Assembly (NCBI GenBank): GCA_005281725.1
Contig: SSBO01000003.1
Location: forward strand, 10,599,251-10,663,250
Source of the DNA: Wuchereria bancrofti
Taxonomy: Eukaryota > Nematoda > Chromadorea > Rhabditida > Onchocercidae
DNA: 64,000 bases
Reading direction: 5' to 3'
Each line of letters begins with the position of its first letter. The stretch's first letter is position 1. The position numbers and the translations under genes are program-made. The notes under the pieces are model-generated. The model ran no database searches, was not told the origin of the DNA, and worked only from the letters and a program-made list of their open reading frames with translations. Positions 43,790 through 57,729 of the stretch are shown here, one piece after another.

Positions 43790-46005
43790 TTTCTCTTCCT
43801 GCAAAAACAACCAAATATTTATTAATCGCATTGGCATGAATTGCGCTAAAGTAAATTATTGAAAGCCAAAATAAAATATCGCTTTTATTTCCATTACTCC
43901 AACTGTCCATTAATTAATTCCAAGCACTGTTCTTTATGATTTTTTTCTTTTAAAACAGTCCACTGATCACATTTTTTAAAAGTAAAACTCACATGTAACT
44001 CGAAATAACCCTTAATTATTCATAAAAAAGAACTTACTAATTTGTCAGTCTTATTCGAAGTGATTATAAAGAAATGATAAGATTAAACGATCAGAAAATT
44101 GATCCCTCTTATATATTCGAATATTAAGTGTACCTTTCAGCAGATGTGCGCTTTTTTTGTTTTTAAGAAAATTAGTTTATTTTTTTAAATTCCATTTGTG
44201 GAAGTGCACTGACCTTTATCCATTTATTTGCTTGCCAAGTTGACTTCTGACTTGGAAAACAGCTGAATCATTCATTCCATTTCATTCATTAAACACAGCT
44301 GTGCTTCAACGAAAAAAAGCTATCAGATCATTTTTACAAATGCTTTTTTTTTTATTTTTTTTCCTCGAAATTTTATTTTATAAAAATTACAAAGTTTCTC
44401 ATTTGGAATGCAAAGGTATTATAAGTTGTTTATTCATGTTATAAAATCGATTCGTCAGGGTTTTGTCTTTCGTTTAATATCTCAAACACTTTTTCAGGTT
44501 CTAACCTAAAATGCTATTAATCATCAAAATGAGCTATCTATTTATTTTCATTCTTTGAATGATTTATGAGTTTTTATTGTTTATTTTAAATATTTTCATA
44601 AATGATAGCATTTCTGCGCTGTAATCTGAATAATATTCAAAGTCAAAGTCACAGTATTTGCAGTTAAGAAAAAGACATGCAATTGCAACTTAGCATGCAT
44701 CAAGAATAGATTATAAAAATATCAGAATGAGTTAATATATTGGAAACATCCAGAATTACAATTGAACATGAAATAAATGAAATTACTTAAAAACACTTAA
44801 TCAGAAATATGTAAGTGTATGTGCAACAATAATTTGCTACTGCAAAAAATTTCACTAAATATTTTTCTTCATAATTTAAATTGGCAACAAACAGATAATT
44901 AAACTTCGAAGATTTATGCTGCCATTAAGATAAATTATAGCTAATATAATATAACTAGGAAATGTTTAAGTGTTACTTAGCTAATTTTTAGGAAATCATT
45001 TGAATTATCAAATCATATTTTGTACTCTTTTTTGCATTACGCTTAGATTGAACAATTTCTTGTAGTTATAGGCTTGTTGCTTATGCTTGGTCTCAACAGC
45101 AGATAAGAAGGCATGCATGAATGTGGCATGCAGAAGTGCATGCGCTGCAGTTAAGTGTGGAGTTAATGTTGGAGCCTTTTGAGATGAATAGAGCAATAGT
45201 ATTCTGTTAAAAATGAAATAATTTATTTGATAAAATTTATTAACCTTTCTTTGTTTTGTTTGATAAAAATGAAAATGAAATTATAAGGTATTGCTAAAGT
45301 AATGAAATATGTGTGATCTGATAAGTAAATGATAACGTCCCCACCCAGCATTTTTCATATTTTTGATACATAGTATTGAGTAGTTTGATTAGCAAATGCA
45401 AGCATAATTTCGACATAAATATTTTTTAATTTTATGAATTTCAACATTTGAAACAATTATCAAATATTATTGTTTCTGGATGGACAAAAACGTTATTTTA
45501 TTTTCAATGCAAATGCAATATTCTACGCTGGCATATTTAATAATCCCACGATTGGTAGATAATTAATACCGATCTATTATGATCTGATAATTAATCAGTC
45601 AATTTTTTTGCCCGTGATATCATTATTTCCACTTACAATTTTATTTTAACTCATCTATTAACTTTTGTTTTATATGTAGGAAATTTCACATACTATTTCA
45701 ATGATTGTTTATGTCTGATATCAACTTTTCTGTTAATGCAATATATTGTATTGACAAAAAAGAGTACCATTTGGAAATTTTCTTATCATTTGTGTACTAT
45801 CACTTATCATTTGTATAATAAGAAGTGATTTAACCTTAAATGATGTGCTGTGATATTTAGGATATTGTACTGTAAGCATTGGAAATGCATTTATATAAAA
45901 TGATTATATCTGATATGACTTCAAGAAGAAGAAAGTATTGCTAATTTATTCAAATTTAAAAAATTTCCAGTACAAGCAAAATTGACAAAATTAGAAGCTT
46001 TTACA
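43790..46005. other. intergenic, ALT upstream and SCPx 3' flank
   Basis: AT-rich except for a GCATGC-rich patch at 45100-45150. The minus-strand reading frame at 45030-45196 is compositionally coding-like but has no recognisable family and no clear partner exon, so it is not called. Confidence 0.4.
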
Positions 46006-49000
46006 CTACAATTTAGCTTTCATCAGTTCTGGTTTCAGTAATGTTCTCAGTTTCATTGCTTTTGCCAAGTTACCTTTAATTTTCAATTTGCGTTGTAAAA
46101 ATGCCTGAAATCATTCTGCATGATATTAACTATTATATATCATTAAAAATTAGCTATTAAATATTACATATCAAAGCTATAAAAACAAATTTCAAAATAT
46201 TAAACTGCTTGAATATAAAAATGAGTTATTTATTAGACATAATAACAAAATGACTAGCCTTCATGAAATTTAAGTTTTTGAGAATAATAAGATTGAAATC
46301 AAAGAACTGAGATAAGACTAATACTGATTCATTATTTGTAGTAAACTTTGATCAGATTCATTGTTGCACATTGTTTCAATGTAAATAATTACATATTATA
46401 AACTTTTAATCATTTTTCTATTACAAATAAGCATACTTACCTGATCAGGTCGCAATTTTCCAGTAACAATTTTCACAAAATCGGAATCTTTCATTGTCAT
46501 CTCAACATCTACATCACCTTCACCCATTTCGATAATAGTCGGTGGTGTCACCTAACAATTAATTACACACATTTAATTATTCTTCTTAATATTCACTTTA
46601 TTTCATAAAATTTCACATATTCACTTCATTACACTAAAAACCTAATGGCAATAATAGTTTATACATACCTTGCAATCAACAACCCATTTTCTGACAGCAT
46701 TATCCGGTCCGGTTAAAATAAATCTAAATGAACTGTTTATTGTCTGTGATAAAACTTTTTCCTGAAATGAAAGAAAACTTCAGGTTTCTTTTTCTTTAAA
46801 GGAACAAATTTGCTTGAAATCTTTATAATCATATATCAAATTTTAGAATCTTCAAATTCTTATTTAAAAAAAATTCCCTTACCGTTTTTACACGTTTTTT
46901 GATTTCATCAAAAATGGCATCACTTAAAAAGATTTTCTTCACCGGAACTTTTGCATTTGTCACAGTTGCTGGAGATGACAATTGAGCTAATCGATACAAT
47001 GCAATCATACCAGCTCCACCAATTCCTTAATGATAAACATTTCTCTTTGACCCTTCTTCTTAATTTTTTCTTTTAATCGTTATAATTTACTTTTTTCAGT
47101 TTCTTGATTTTTTTTTTTTAGAAATCAAATCCTTTTCCTTTCTTACTTATTATTCGTAATTTTAGTTTTGTTTATCGCACATAAAATGTGATTCTATGAG
47201 TCAATTTTCTCATAAAAAAAGGAAAAAAATAATATGCAAATACCTTTTCAAATATCTTCAATCAACTTTCCAATTTAGCTTTTTTAAAAAAAAAAAAAAA
47301 AACGAACTGATTTTTTGGCTTTGTTGTATATAATACAATTTAAATTAGATTTTAGCATCTTGATTTAAAATATTTTATTTAAGTTAAATGATTATCGATA
47401 TTTACCAATGTTGTGCTGCAATGCAACTTTGCAATTTGGTACCTGACGTGCGCCAGCAATGCCACGCAGTTGAAGTGACAATTCAACAACTTGTGCTACG
47501 CCTGAAAATGAGAAATGAAAATTTGATAATGAAATTTTAAATAATCTCTTCAGTGATGAAAAATTTCTTTTTGTAATCATACCAGTTGCACCTATTGGAT
47601 GACCCTTGGATATTAATCCACCAGAAGGATTGATAACCCATTTTCCACCATATGTATTATCACCCTTATCAACAATATCACCGCCTTTGCCTAAAAGAAA
47701 CTTTTTAATTTTATACTGAAATGATATTAAAATTTCAAGTGCAGTTTTGAAGAATTCGACCGTCGGTCTATAAAAATTACTTTAAATTCTAACTATAAAC
47801 CCAGAAACAACTTGCCAACAGGACAAAGGCCAAGTGCTTCGTAAGAAATTAGTTCATTTGGCGCAAAGCAGTCGTGTAACTCAATAACCTGTAATTTCTT
47901 TGATCTAAAATAGTATTTCGTTTAATGTATTATAACTAACTTTTTTAGCTAATATTTTTAAATGATTTCTATTTTTTTCAAAGATATCAAATATTTTCCT
48001 AAATAATTTAAAAATTCTCAAAACAAAAACGAAAAAAAAGGAATTAATTAATTTCTTGAACTGTATACCTGTACATCATTTGGTGTCAAACCTGTCTTCT
48101 GATACAATCTATTCGATAATTTTCGTATCATATCGAAGCCAATCATTTTTAGACTCGAATGTTCAGCAAATACGGATGGTTCATCAGTGCCTAGCTCAGC
48201 GCCTAAATTAAAAATATTCAATATTTTATTTCTTAAAAAGTTATACCAAAAATACGTCTACAACGAAATTATAGTAAAACTAAAATGAAAAAATACATTT
48301 TTGGAAGATCATTAAATCGGATATACACAACATCCAAACTGATTTTATATTATTTCCTTGGATATTTAATATTCCTATTGAATACGTTAATATAGAAAGG
48401 ATTAAACTAAAACATAAATTTACTACATTCACAATCAAATTCACAATTTTATAAATTGTCTCACCAATAAATTTTATTTGATTTTTAATTTTTTAAGTTA
48501 AATCTTATTGCATTTATATCAAATTTGCAATATATTTATGTATCAATTTTCTCATTTCAGATAACACTCGAAAATTATTCTGTTTAAGAATACAAAACAG
48601 CTTTTTTGTTATATTACCGTTTTCTGTCTTCTGAATTAAATTATGTTCATTAAATGTTCAAATATTTCAAAATAATATTACCAATAATTTCAACAGCTTG
48701 TTTGCAAAGGTGAGAAGATTTTTTTAAAAATTGTTCGCTGCATAAAATTACTGCTGCTGCACCGTCTGATGTCGGACTGAAAGTATTCATTTCAAATTTT
48801 AGTTTCAAGAAAACATTGCTTTTGTTGTATTATCTTTTTTTGAAAGATGATTAAGTGCTGCTGAATAATAAACATTGCAAAATAGTATTATTTGTAATAA
48901 CTATTGAATATTTCTTCTTTTTCATTTCTGCAATAATCGTTACTTTTGCTAAAGCTATAGTGATTAACTCAACTGATAAGAAATAACAGTTATTGTTTAT

Positions 49001-51742
49001 CAATTTATCAGATTAGTTATTGAATTATGGCTCAACCTGCATTCTAGAAGACCCATAAAATCGTGAATCACTCGTGCATTCAGAATCTCATCCAAACTAT
49101 ATTCCTTTTGAATCTGTGAATTTCTATAAAAAAAGAAGAAAGTAGCGATAGATGCCTGACTGAAGATAATGACTGAATACTTTATGTCAGTAGAGTTAAT
49201 GAATCCATTTAAAATTGCTCATTTTAACTGTTGAAAGTAAATTAAGGGCCAAATTAAAAGAAATGATAATGAAGTGAAAAGAGGATTGGTCAACTTTTCG
49301 TGAATGATATAAATGACCTCTTAGGTCAGGATTGTTTTTACATTTTATTTACTTAAAATTGAAATGAAACACAAATCAATATTTAAAAGAAAAATTCCTC
49401 ATTCATTATTTCCAATCTTTTACAATGACAGGAATTTCTACTTTTCATTTATTATCAAAAAATGATAAGTAATTTTAAACAATCTTACGGATTGTTAATG
49501 GAATGTTTATGGTTCTTTTGAGCTATTTTAGCAAAATGTTCTCGTTTGGTTCCTGAAAAAGACGAAGAAATTAATTTCAATAAAACTGAAACCGACTAAA
49601 CCGAATAAAATATTACAATACCAAACCTTTCCACTTCATTTCTTTTGCTTTTTTGAGCAACTTTTTGATTTTTATTTTTTTTTTAATTTTAAAAAAGGAA
49701 AAGATATTTATTTCTTTAAATTCATCAAAAAATGATTTCTACAATTGAATAAATTAAAAATAAACTTTTGAATAATTTCTGACTAATAAACTACCGTATT
49801 TATCCATATGTTCACGGCCAGCATTAGCAAACATTTGCGCCATTAGCGGTGCAGGTAACAGGCCACGTGTTGTAGAAATGACGTTGATGTGTCGTTCGAG
49901 TGCGTGTGTTCGATCATCAAGCTTTTCCATTGATTCCAGTGAGCCACTCTTCATTTTCTCAAAGCCTACTGCAAGTGCAACATTTGCGTGACCTGAAAAG
50001 AAAACAAGCGTGTAGTAATCCTGAAAGGTTGTACGGATAACATAAGTTGGTCTAACTATTATGCAAAATCTTAGCCAAGTAATTAATTACTACCTATAAT
50101 TAACCAGGAAATTAAAAATAAATCTATAAATAAAAGAAAAGTAAAAATGACCAGCAAATTTGTTAATAGCAGTAAACATTTCGAGTGAAAAAATTGATTC
50201 ATTCAATGTGCTATTTAATAAATGAATCACTTTAGAAATTAATAAATTTGAAAGCAATGAATTTTTAAATAAATAAAATTTACAAACGAAGAAAAAGATT
50301 AATTTTTAACAATTATCTGCTAATTAGCCATAAATATTAATGATGAGAATTATGCTAATAAGCCTAATTGAATTGAATCTATACAATTAAAAGGACGTAC
50401 TTTGTTGAAACTAATTGCTGAAAGTAATCAATTTTCTACGAAAGAACTATTTCAACTTTTCACTATAAATTTAAATTCCTTTAACCTCCTTCAATGCACA
50501 ATTTTGAGAGATAAACAGCTGTTGAACCACTCGCGCATGCATTATTCAACTGAAATATATCAAATCTTTTTTGTTTGACAATGGAAAGAATTAGCATTCA
50601 TGGAAACTAATTATAACAATTAATAGCACTAATTTGTTCTCATTTTCTTTTCTAATTACTACTAAATATTAATTTTTGATTTAAAAAATAAAGAAAGATT
50701 ATAATTTCACAGCTTTAACAAAATATGAAATTACTAACATTTTTATCATAATCAAGTTTTTTTTCCTGAGATATTGATGTGTAATAATTAAAATTAAAAC
50801 AAGCAGCTAACATTATAAATAGGAATTCCGGTGAGTCCAATCTCGTAGAGTGCTCGTTGTCCACAACAAGTGCCACCGTACAAATAGCCAACTGCTGCTT
50901 GCTCCACATCGCTATACTGTAGTTTTGCATCCGATAAAGCTTTGTTTACTGTAATACATTTTATACTTAATGTAGTAAATTCAACGATAATATTAGCTTG
51001 ACGAAATGATAAATAACTGTTGTGACGATTAGCAACAATTACGGTGACGATTACGGTAATGCGACTCAAAGAAATTAGGAAAAAACTCCTTTCTTCTTCT
51101 TTTGTGTAATCCAAGAAGAAAGAGGAGAGATGAAAAAGTTGAAATCACAGTCATTTTGTAGATTTAAAAATTCAGAAAATGTCTTGCCTGCTTCTTTTAC
51201 CATATCAGGATAATCCCAATTTGATACTGATCCTGGTTTTGTAAACTAAAATTAAAAAAGAAAAAATGATTATGAATTCATAGAATTCTATGAATTCTAC
51301 TATATAAAAGTATGAGAAAAGAAGAAATTGAATAAGGAATAAATAAGCGAATTAAACTATTTTCTACGATTTCATTGTAATTCTTACTAAAGGTATTTTA
51401 AAACCAGCTATTGGAATAAAATTAAATTGACAGCGAATTTTTCAATTATTGATTGAAAATTTCCTCACAAATCTGTCACACTTTCTTATTTCTTTCTTTT
51501 TTTCTTCCTCTCCTTTAGTTCTTTTTTGTCAAACTAAATTTGATTGTTACGCTCTTTAAAATTTCCTGAATATGCATTTCCTGTAATTATCAAATGATTA
51601 ATTCTCCTTTTTTAAGTAGCAAAATATAAAATTGCAAAAAATTTAACACAATTATAGAATAAATGAATGAATGAGAAATGTTTACCTTAGTCATTCCAAC
51701 ACCAATAATATAAACTTTAGGCTTTTCGTTTGACGCTGACAT
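46006..51742 (-). CDS. SCPx: peroxisomal 3-ketoacyl-CoA thiolase fused to sterol carrier protein 2
   Basis: Thiolytic cleavage of branched or long 3-ketoacyl-CoA in peroxisomal beta-oxidation, with a C-terminal lipid-binding domain. Sixteen exons: 51686-51742, 51188-51245, 50812-50948, 50486-50549, 49795-49992, 49489-49552, 49037-49123, 48682-48776, 48069-48202, 47816-47888, 47583-47690, 47406-47501, 46883-47025, 46669-46761, 46441-46551 and 46006-46104. They give 538 residues, close to the mammalian SCPx length. Motifs: N-terminal [23 protein letters not shown] with the nucleophilic Cys; [24 protein letters not shown] with the catalytic His. The SCP-2 domain runs from exon 13 ([17 protein letters not shown]) to the end and includes [20 protein letters not shown] and GNLAKAMKL. 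The protein ends in AKL, a type 1 peroxisomal signal. Introns 2 and 10 start with GC instead of GT. The C. elegans relative DAF-22 is, as I recall, thiolase only, so the fusion is notable. Confidence 0.95.
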
Positions 51743-52365
51743 TTCTTGCTTGTTTTACTAGTCTGAAAATCAATATCTGAAAATAACTGAAACTTGAGAA
51801 AACAAAAAGTACTTTATTAATTTATTATGAAATTACATTTATTTGGGGATAATTTTTTTGTTTGTAATCTCTATGAGACAAATTCATCGTGCTAATTTCA
51901 ATATCATTTCAGTTAAAATAGATAGAAAATTATGGCAGTTTTTTGTTAATAATCTTATGAAACATTATGCTCTAATAAAATGCTTTTAAAGACGGAAAGT
52001 AATTTGACAATTTAACGATTAACATTTTAATCTTAAAAAATCTGATTAATTATTTAAATATCGCAGATCATCTAGGATGTAAAAATTCAGCAAATAATAA
52101 TTATGGCAAAAATAGCAAATAATAATTATGGCAAAAAATAAAGAATGAATAAAAGTATTTTAAACTGAACAAACGATTCCATCCATGCCTTATAAAAATA
52201 AAAATCGATGAAATGAATGAATGTGTAACGACGGTTGACGAAACACCCATCCATTGGGAAGTTGTAATTTCTGCGGGAAAGCGACGTGATCGCTGCAGTG
52301 GTTCGTTCATTTGTTATCATTCATAAACTGTAGCAGTGTTGTCCTGTCGCTGTCGTCGTTGTTGT

Positions 52366-52410
52366 TGATGATTTTAATGATGATGATAGTGATGATGATG
52401 ATGATGATAG

Positions 52411-52444
<34 letters not shown>

Positions 52445-52445
52445 A
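52366..52445. repeat. (GAT)n trinucleotide array
   Basis: Near-perfect GATGAT repeat with two AGT interruptions, located about 600 bases upstream of the SCPx start codon. Reading frames through it (poly-Met or poly-Ile) are artefacts. Confidence 0.95.
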
Positions 52446-55400
52446 AGAATGGACAATATTGATGACGATAAACTCGCGGTCAACGTGATCCACCAATCAA
52501 TGGAATGTGCTATTTTACTAAAATTGAGCATAAAATGAATGAATTTACATCTATTTAACCAACCTGAAATTACTCCTTAAAATTTAAATGAAGAAATTTT
52601 AAAATTTGGTTTTTGTTCTAAAATAATGTAAAAAAATGATTTATGATAATAGGCTATTACTGAAAATTTCACCAAAATTATTCGTTTAACATTACAAAAT
52701 ACAACTTATGAAAGCATTTCACATGAAATCTGACGAGTGAAGGACCAAGAATCGAAACTTTACAAATTTTGAAGCTTCTTTTGCGATTCGTAAACATAAC
52801 GAAAACTCATCTTTGCCTTTCGATAATACCTCCATAGAAATTTTAATTAAATTTAATTAAATTTAGACATTACGAAATTGTACACTTCTAATTTTGTACC
52901 ATTTAATTAATTTTACTTTGCAAATTTCAAATTTATCTACAATGATTGTTAAATTATGATACTTGATTCTTGAATTCAAATACGAGGTCCATTTCAAATA
53001 TTTTCTTTTCAACATGAAAAATATGTTTACTAGCTCGGCAAGTTATTTGTAGAAAAATTAGCATTTTAATGGATGAGAAAACTCTATTAAGAGTTGTATT
53101 AAGCAGCATTTTTCTTTGTACCTAAATGAGTAAATCTCTCCTCTTTGTACCTAAAATGTAAATAAAAAGAATTATTTACATAATTTTTAAAATTTTCACT
53201 TGAACAGAATTTGAATTAATGATAGCACTTTGATATAATTCGCTTGAATTTTCATGATACAAAGCTATGATCGCTGAAGTGATCAAGTGAAGTTAATCAA
53301 ATTAAAAAAAGAAATTTTTGCTTGTACCATATAACCTTGTTGAAAATTGAGTGGTAATAAAAAAAAAAGAGGAAAAATTCCTTTCCTCCACTTTCTTTTC
53401 ACTGTCCTTCAATTTGAAATGTGCTTTTTTTCTAACTTTTTTTAAAAATGCTTTAAGACGTATTTTTCAATTAAACTTTTTTTAAGAAAAATAAATTATT
53501 ATCATGCATTGTACTTTGTCCATAAAATTATTTGTTTACTATATTATTTTATGACTAATAAATATTTCTCGATTCAGTTTATTTTAAAAGATTTAAATGA
53601 AAATGCAAGCAAAAAAAAAAGTTGCATTTAATATGAAACTAATTAACGATGATCAAAATTATCTGTTTATATTCGAAAAGCTTAAAAAGAAGAGCCAAAC
53701 AGAAGTTTGTGCCAACAAATTTAATTACTTGACCTAATCGGTATGCTAGTATCACTACGCACATGCGACAAACATTATTGTCACTGTCCCCTCTTACATC
53801 CTTGTCCCCTGCTTTTCCAGCATGACACGTTGATCTCACAACAATGGCAGACGACGAGGTGACAGGTTCGAGGTCATCGCAATGTGTCGCTAAAATAATG
53901 AGAGCACGCGTTTGCCGTCGTTATTTACTGTTGTGTTCGATGATTCGACTCAATTTTTGTTCTTTTTTTTCGATTAATTTTGTATTTACTTTCTTATAGT
54001 AATGAAATATGATAGAATGAAGGCAAACAATTAAATTAGAATCGAATATACGTAGTTGAATAGATTGACATTATGTATAAAAACAAGTTTATCTGAAATT
54101 ATTTCAATTAGCTGTTTCAAATTGAAATTTTCCTGCATTAAAAAAATTTTAGAGAAAATATTTTAATATTTTTTCTTTTTTTTAAAATTTATTACCAAAA
54201 TCTTCTTTTTATCACATTTAAATATTCACAAATGTACAATTTTCCTTTACAATTGTGCAGAAGTTTTTTTCTCCTTTTACACTTTGAATTCATCCGTTTG
54301 AAGATTTCATCTAGAAAACGTGTTTCTTTCAAAGGTCGTTCAAGGCCTGTTTTCATTTTTTACTTCGCCATATCATTTTATTTCATTAAAACTTATTTCC
54401 GAGACTACTACTATTTTCTCGAGAGTTATGTTCTAAAAATTGCTGAATGAAATCTGTATCGTTACAGATCACACTTAAGTTTAAAGTATCACCTCGATAC
54501 ATTTAAATTGATTTATTTAAGATATTTATCAATTTTAAACATCATTCGCACTGTTGTTCGAGAATTATTTTCTAAGATTCGAGACTCATTAATACTAATT
54601 CATTAATACTTCTTTCAAAGAACAAATTTAATAGCTACAAATGATCGATGCCACATATTTTCTCTCTTTTTCATCCTTTGCATTTAATTCCATTCATTAT
54701 TAATCATTTAGTTATACTAATGTATTATTGCAAATGACGGCAAAATTCGGATTATAATATATTTTTAAGATTTGAAATTTTCTAATGATTTGAAATTTAC
54801 TAATGAACTGATATGAAATCATTGTTTGAAAATATCATCCATCACTTATAAACAATTGATGAAATAATTAATTTGGTGGATTAACTGCCCATATATGGTA
54901 AAATTTAATCACATATTTATCACTTTTGCATTCAAATGTCACTGAATTTTTAAATCTTACTCTATGCAATTTTGATGCATAAAAATGTAATTAATAGTTT
55001 GTGCAAAAATCCAAAAATTTTTCGTTGAATTTTAAACTAAAAAATTCATAGTAACATTTTTTGATTGCTTTAAATAAGATTAATTTTCATTGCTAATCTT
55101 ATTTGTTGACAAAATATTACATTTCTAATTGACAATTGAATAGAATATTTCTATGGAAATAAATTTACTATTCATTGAAATTGAATCATTGAGTCTAAAG
55201 TGTCACGTGAACTTTTCGCAGCAAGAAAATGCAACAAATTTCTTTTTCATTTCTCCCCAATAAAAATTCAGTATCTGAAATTTTCTCATTTTTTAAGTTT
55301 CAAATCTTTTTGTAAGAGAAGTTAAAAGATTTTCCATCTTCTGTCTAAGTTATTATTAAGAGATATTGTAGGTATTACTGTTGCTGCTTTCGAGCCTGAA

Positions 55401-57235
55401 AATCAATTCATCAAAAACTTAACAACTAGTAATTAGCTAAGTAATTAAATAATAATGGTAACACCAAAATGTTTGTTATTCATTAATAATTCTTAATGGT
55501 TTAAAATTGATGAAAATGTTCTTTTTCGGTTCAGAAACTTTTTTTTTCGGAGAGCTAAAGTTTAAAGTCTAAATCCCCTAAAATGAATTTTCGGTATTTG
55601 ACCAAATTCCTGAAATGCATGCTGTCCTGCAATACGCATTTAGTGCATATCTGCATGCTCTCATTATAATGATAGTATTTTATGTTGTAATTACCTAATG
55701 ATTTCTTTTTTTTTTTTTTCATTTGATTCTATACTTTTGTCACATTTTTTTTCATCGCATACCTTTCATTATTAGTATTTTTGGCATATTGAAAGTATTT
55801 GATTTTTTTGCGTTTATCATTTTATTACTTCTTATCTTATCTTTTTAAATTGAAAAAATGTGCAAAAGGTTAAGTGAAATATTTAAATAAATGATTAAAA
55901 TTAATTGAAAAATGCAGTAATTTTCAAAAATGTGATGAAAAAGTAATTCGATCTATTCGTTTTTTTTTTCAAATTTCTGAAATGTGACTACAGATGATGT
56001 TAACAAACGATTTTATCATCAACAAAGTGACAAAATATATGGTTGGGTGACGCATAATGCTTTGATCTAATGTCAATCATACAGATGGAAAATTTAGGTT
56101 AAAAAGTTGAAGTGTTGATTATGCCAGAAGATTTGTTATATATCATCTCAAACATTTATCACAAATCAAAATCTGCATAATTAGTACAATGTACTCAAAT
56201 CAACAACGTCCTGTCATCAGTGCATCATCGGTCAATAGTTCTCTTTTCAGAATTCCCGCAAATGAACAATTGTATTTATATTATTCTTCCACTGATGAAT
56301 AAAACAAAATGAAAAAAGAAGAACGAATGCAAATAATGATATTTCAATAATTCGAAATTAAATCTTTTTGACCAAATGAATTTTAAATCAAAATTTTAAT
56401 GAAAATACCGAAAATTTATTTAAAAAATATACAATAATTTAAAAAGGTCATACGGGCATATTTCTGATTAATTTTGGATCAATTTTTCGGAAATTTCTAG
56501 TTTTATTTTTTGGCTTGCTTATGAAAAAGTGTGAAATATTATTTTATACATTCACTAAAAGAATGTTTCTAATTTATTCTAAGTCTTATCATAGGACAAT
56601 TTGATTTTTTGAACTTTTTTAGAAGTATTTTTTAATAGCATGCAGCATTATTAGTGATATTATAATAAATTCTTTTCCTTTTGAAATAATCAAAATTTTT
56701 AACTCTACCCGTTTACATTAATATTATTCGAATTCTTTTTCATTTTTATCAATTTTATAGTTCATTTCCTCATTTTATATGCTACAATTTTGCAAAAAAA
56801 CACTTGAATGTTGGGCACAAATTTTCACAGCTTTTTACTGATTAATTATTTATGATAGTATATAGCAATAGAAATAACATTTCCAATAAATAATTATTAT
56901 TGCTTAAATTTTCTGGAAAATTTCTAATAACAGTTTTTTCTAAATTTTACTTTAAATATTCAATGCATTTAATTTTATCCTTTTTCTTTTCTTTCAATTC
57001 AAATAGAATTTGAAAAATGCGTTTTTTGACATTTTTGGTTTTTTCATTCTCTTTTCATTTTATGAAAATTTCGAAATTTTTAGTACAATAAAATGTAGCG
57101 ATTAAAGAAATTCCAGCAGAATTCTTTTGATGAACAAAAAAAGAAAGAAAAGAGAAAAAAGTAAGTATCAATTAGCCGAGAAAATGTTTGTCCTTATAAA
57201 ATCTGATCAAAACATGTCTTGTATCGATCACTTGT

Positions 57236-57295
57236 TCTTTCTCTCTCTTCTCTCTCCCTCTCCCTCTCTCTCTCTCTCTCTATTCTCTTCCTCAT
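57236..57295. repeat. (CT)n pyrimidine tract
   Basis: Run of CTCTCT with TCC interruptions about 430-490 bases upstream of the NKAIN-like start codon. Confidence 0.9.
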
Positions 57296-57729
57296 CAAAG
57301 CCTCATCTAATTGTAAGTTTCGTTTATTTTCATTTTCTTTTTGAACGAATATAATTACAATTAAACGTTATAAATGAGTGCTATTTTGATGTAAACGACC
57401 TATCTGTCACATTTTTTCATTCGATATTTTGTTACATTCGGTTATAAATTTATTTGCAGCTAATTTACTTTATTGTAATTATGTTAATTTAATCAAATAT
57501 ATATTTAAAACTTTATCTAACCTGTTTTTAAATTTATTTGAAGTAAACTTTTGTCTTAAGCTGAAATATTAAAATTTTATTTATGCATATATTGTTCATA
57601 TTATGTTATATTTAGAATTAAAAATGTTGAAATAGTCAAAAAAAAAAAAAAATTATAACTTTATGTCTTTTTTTTAGAAAATATTCAAAATATGATGAAC
57701 TTGATGTATTAGCCAAGAACAAATCATTG

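Larger units (their letters stand above)
51743..57677. other. large intergenic region between divergent SCPx and NKAIN-like genes
   Basis: Mostly AT-rich with no supported exon. Noted within it: a GAT trinucleotide array at 52366-52445, a G+C-richer patch at 53730-53940 with a possible first exon on the plus strand, and a pyrimidine tract at 57236-57295. Promoters of both flanking genes presumably lie here. Confidence 0.45.

Noticed and set aside
52307..52538. Poly-Met and poly-Ile reading frames
   Set aside because: Both are products of the GAT trinucleotide array.
57127..57190. Lys/Arg-rich first exon for the NKAIN-like gene starting at 57130
   Set aside because: Its GTAAGT donor leaves one base, while the next exon needs two, so the phase does not fit; the ATG at 57730 matches the family N-terminus.
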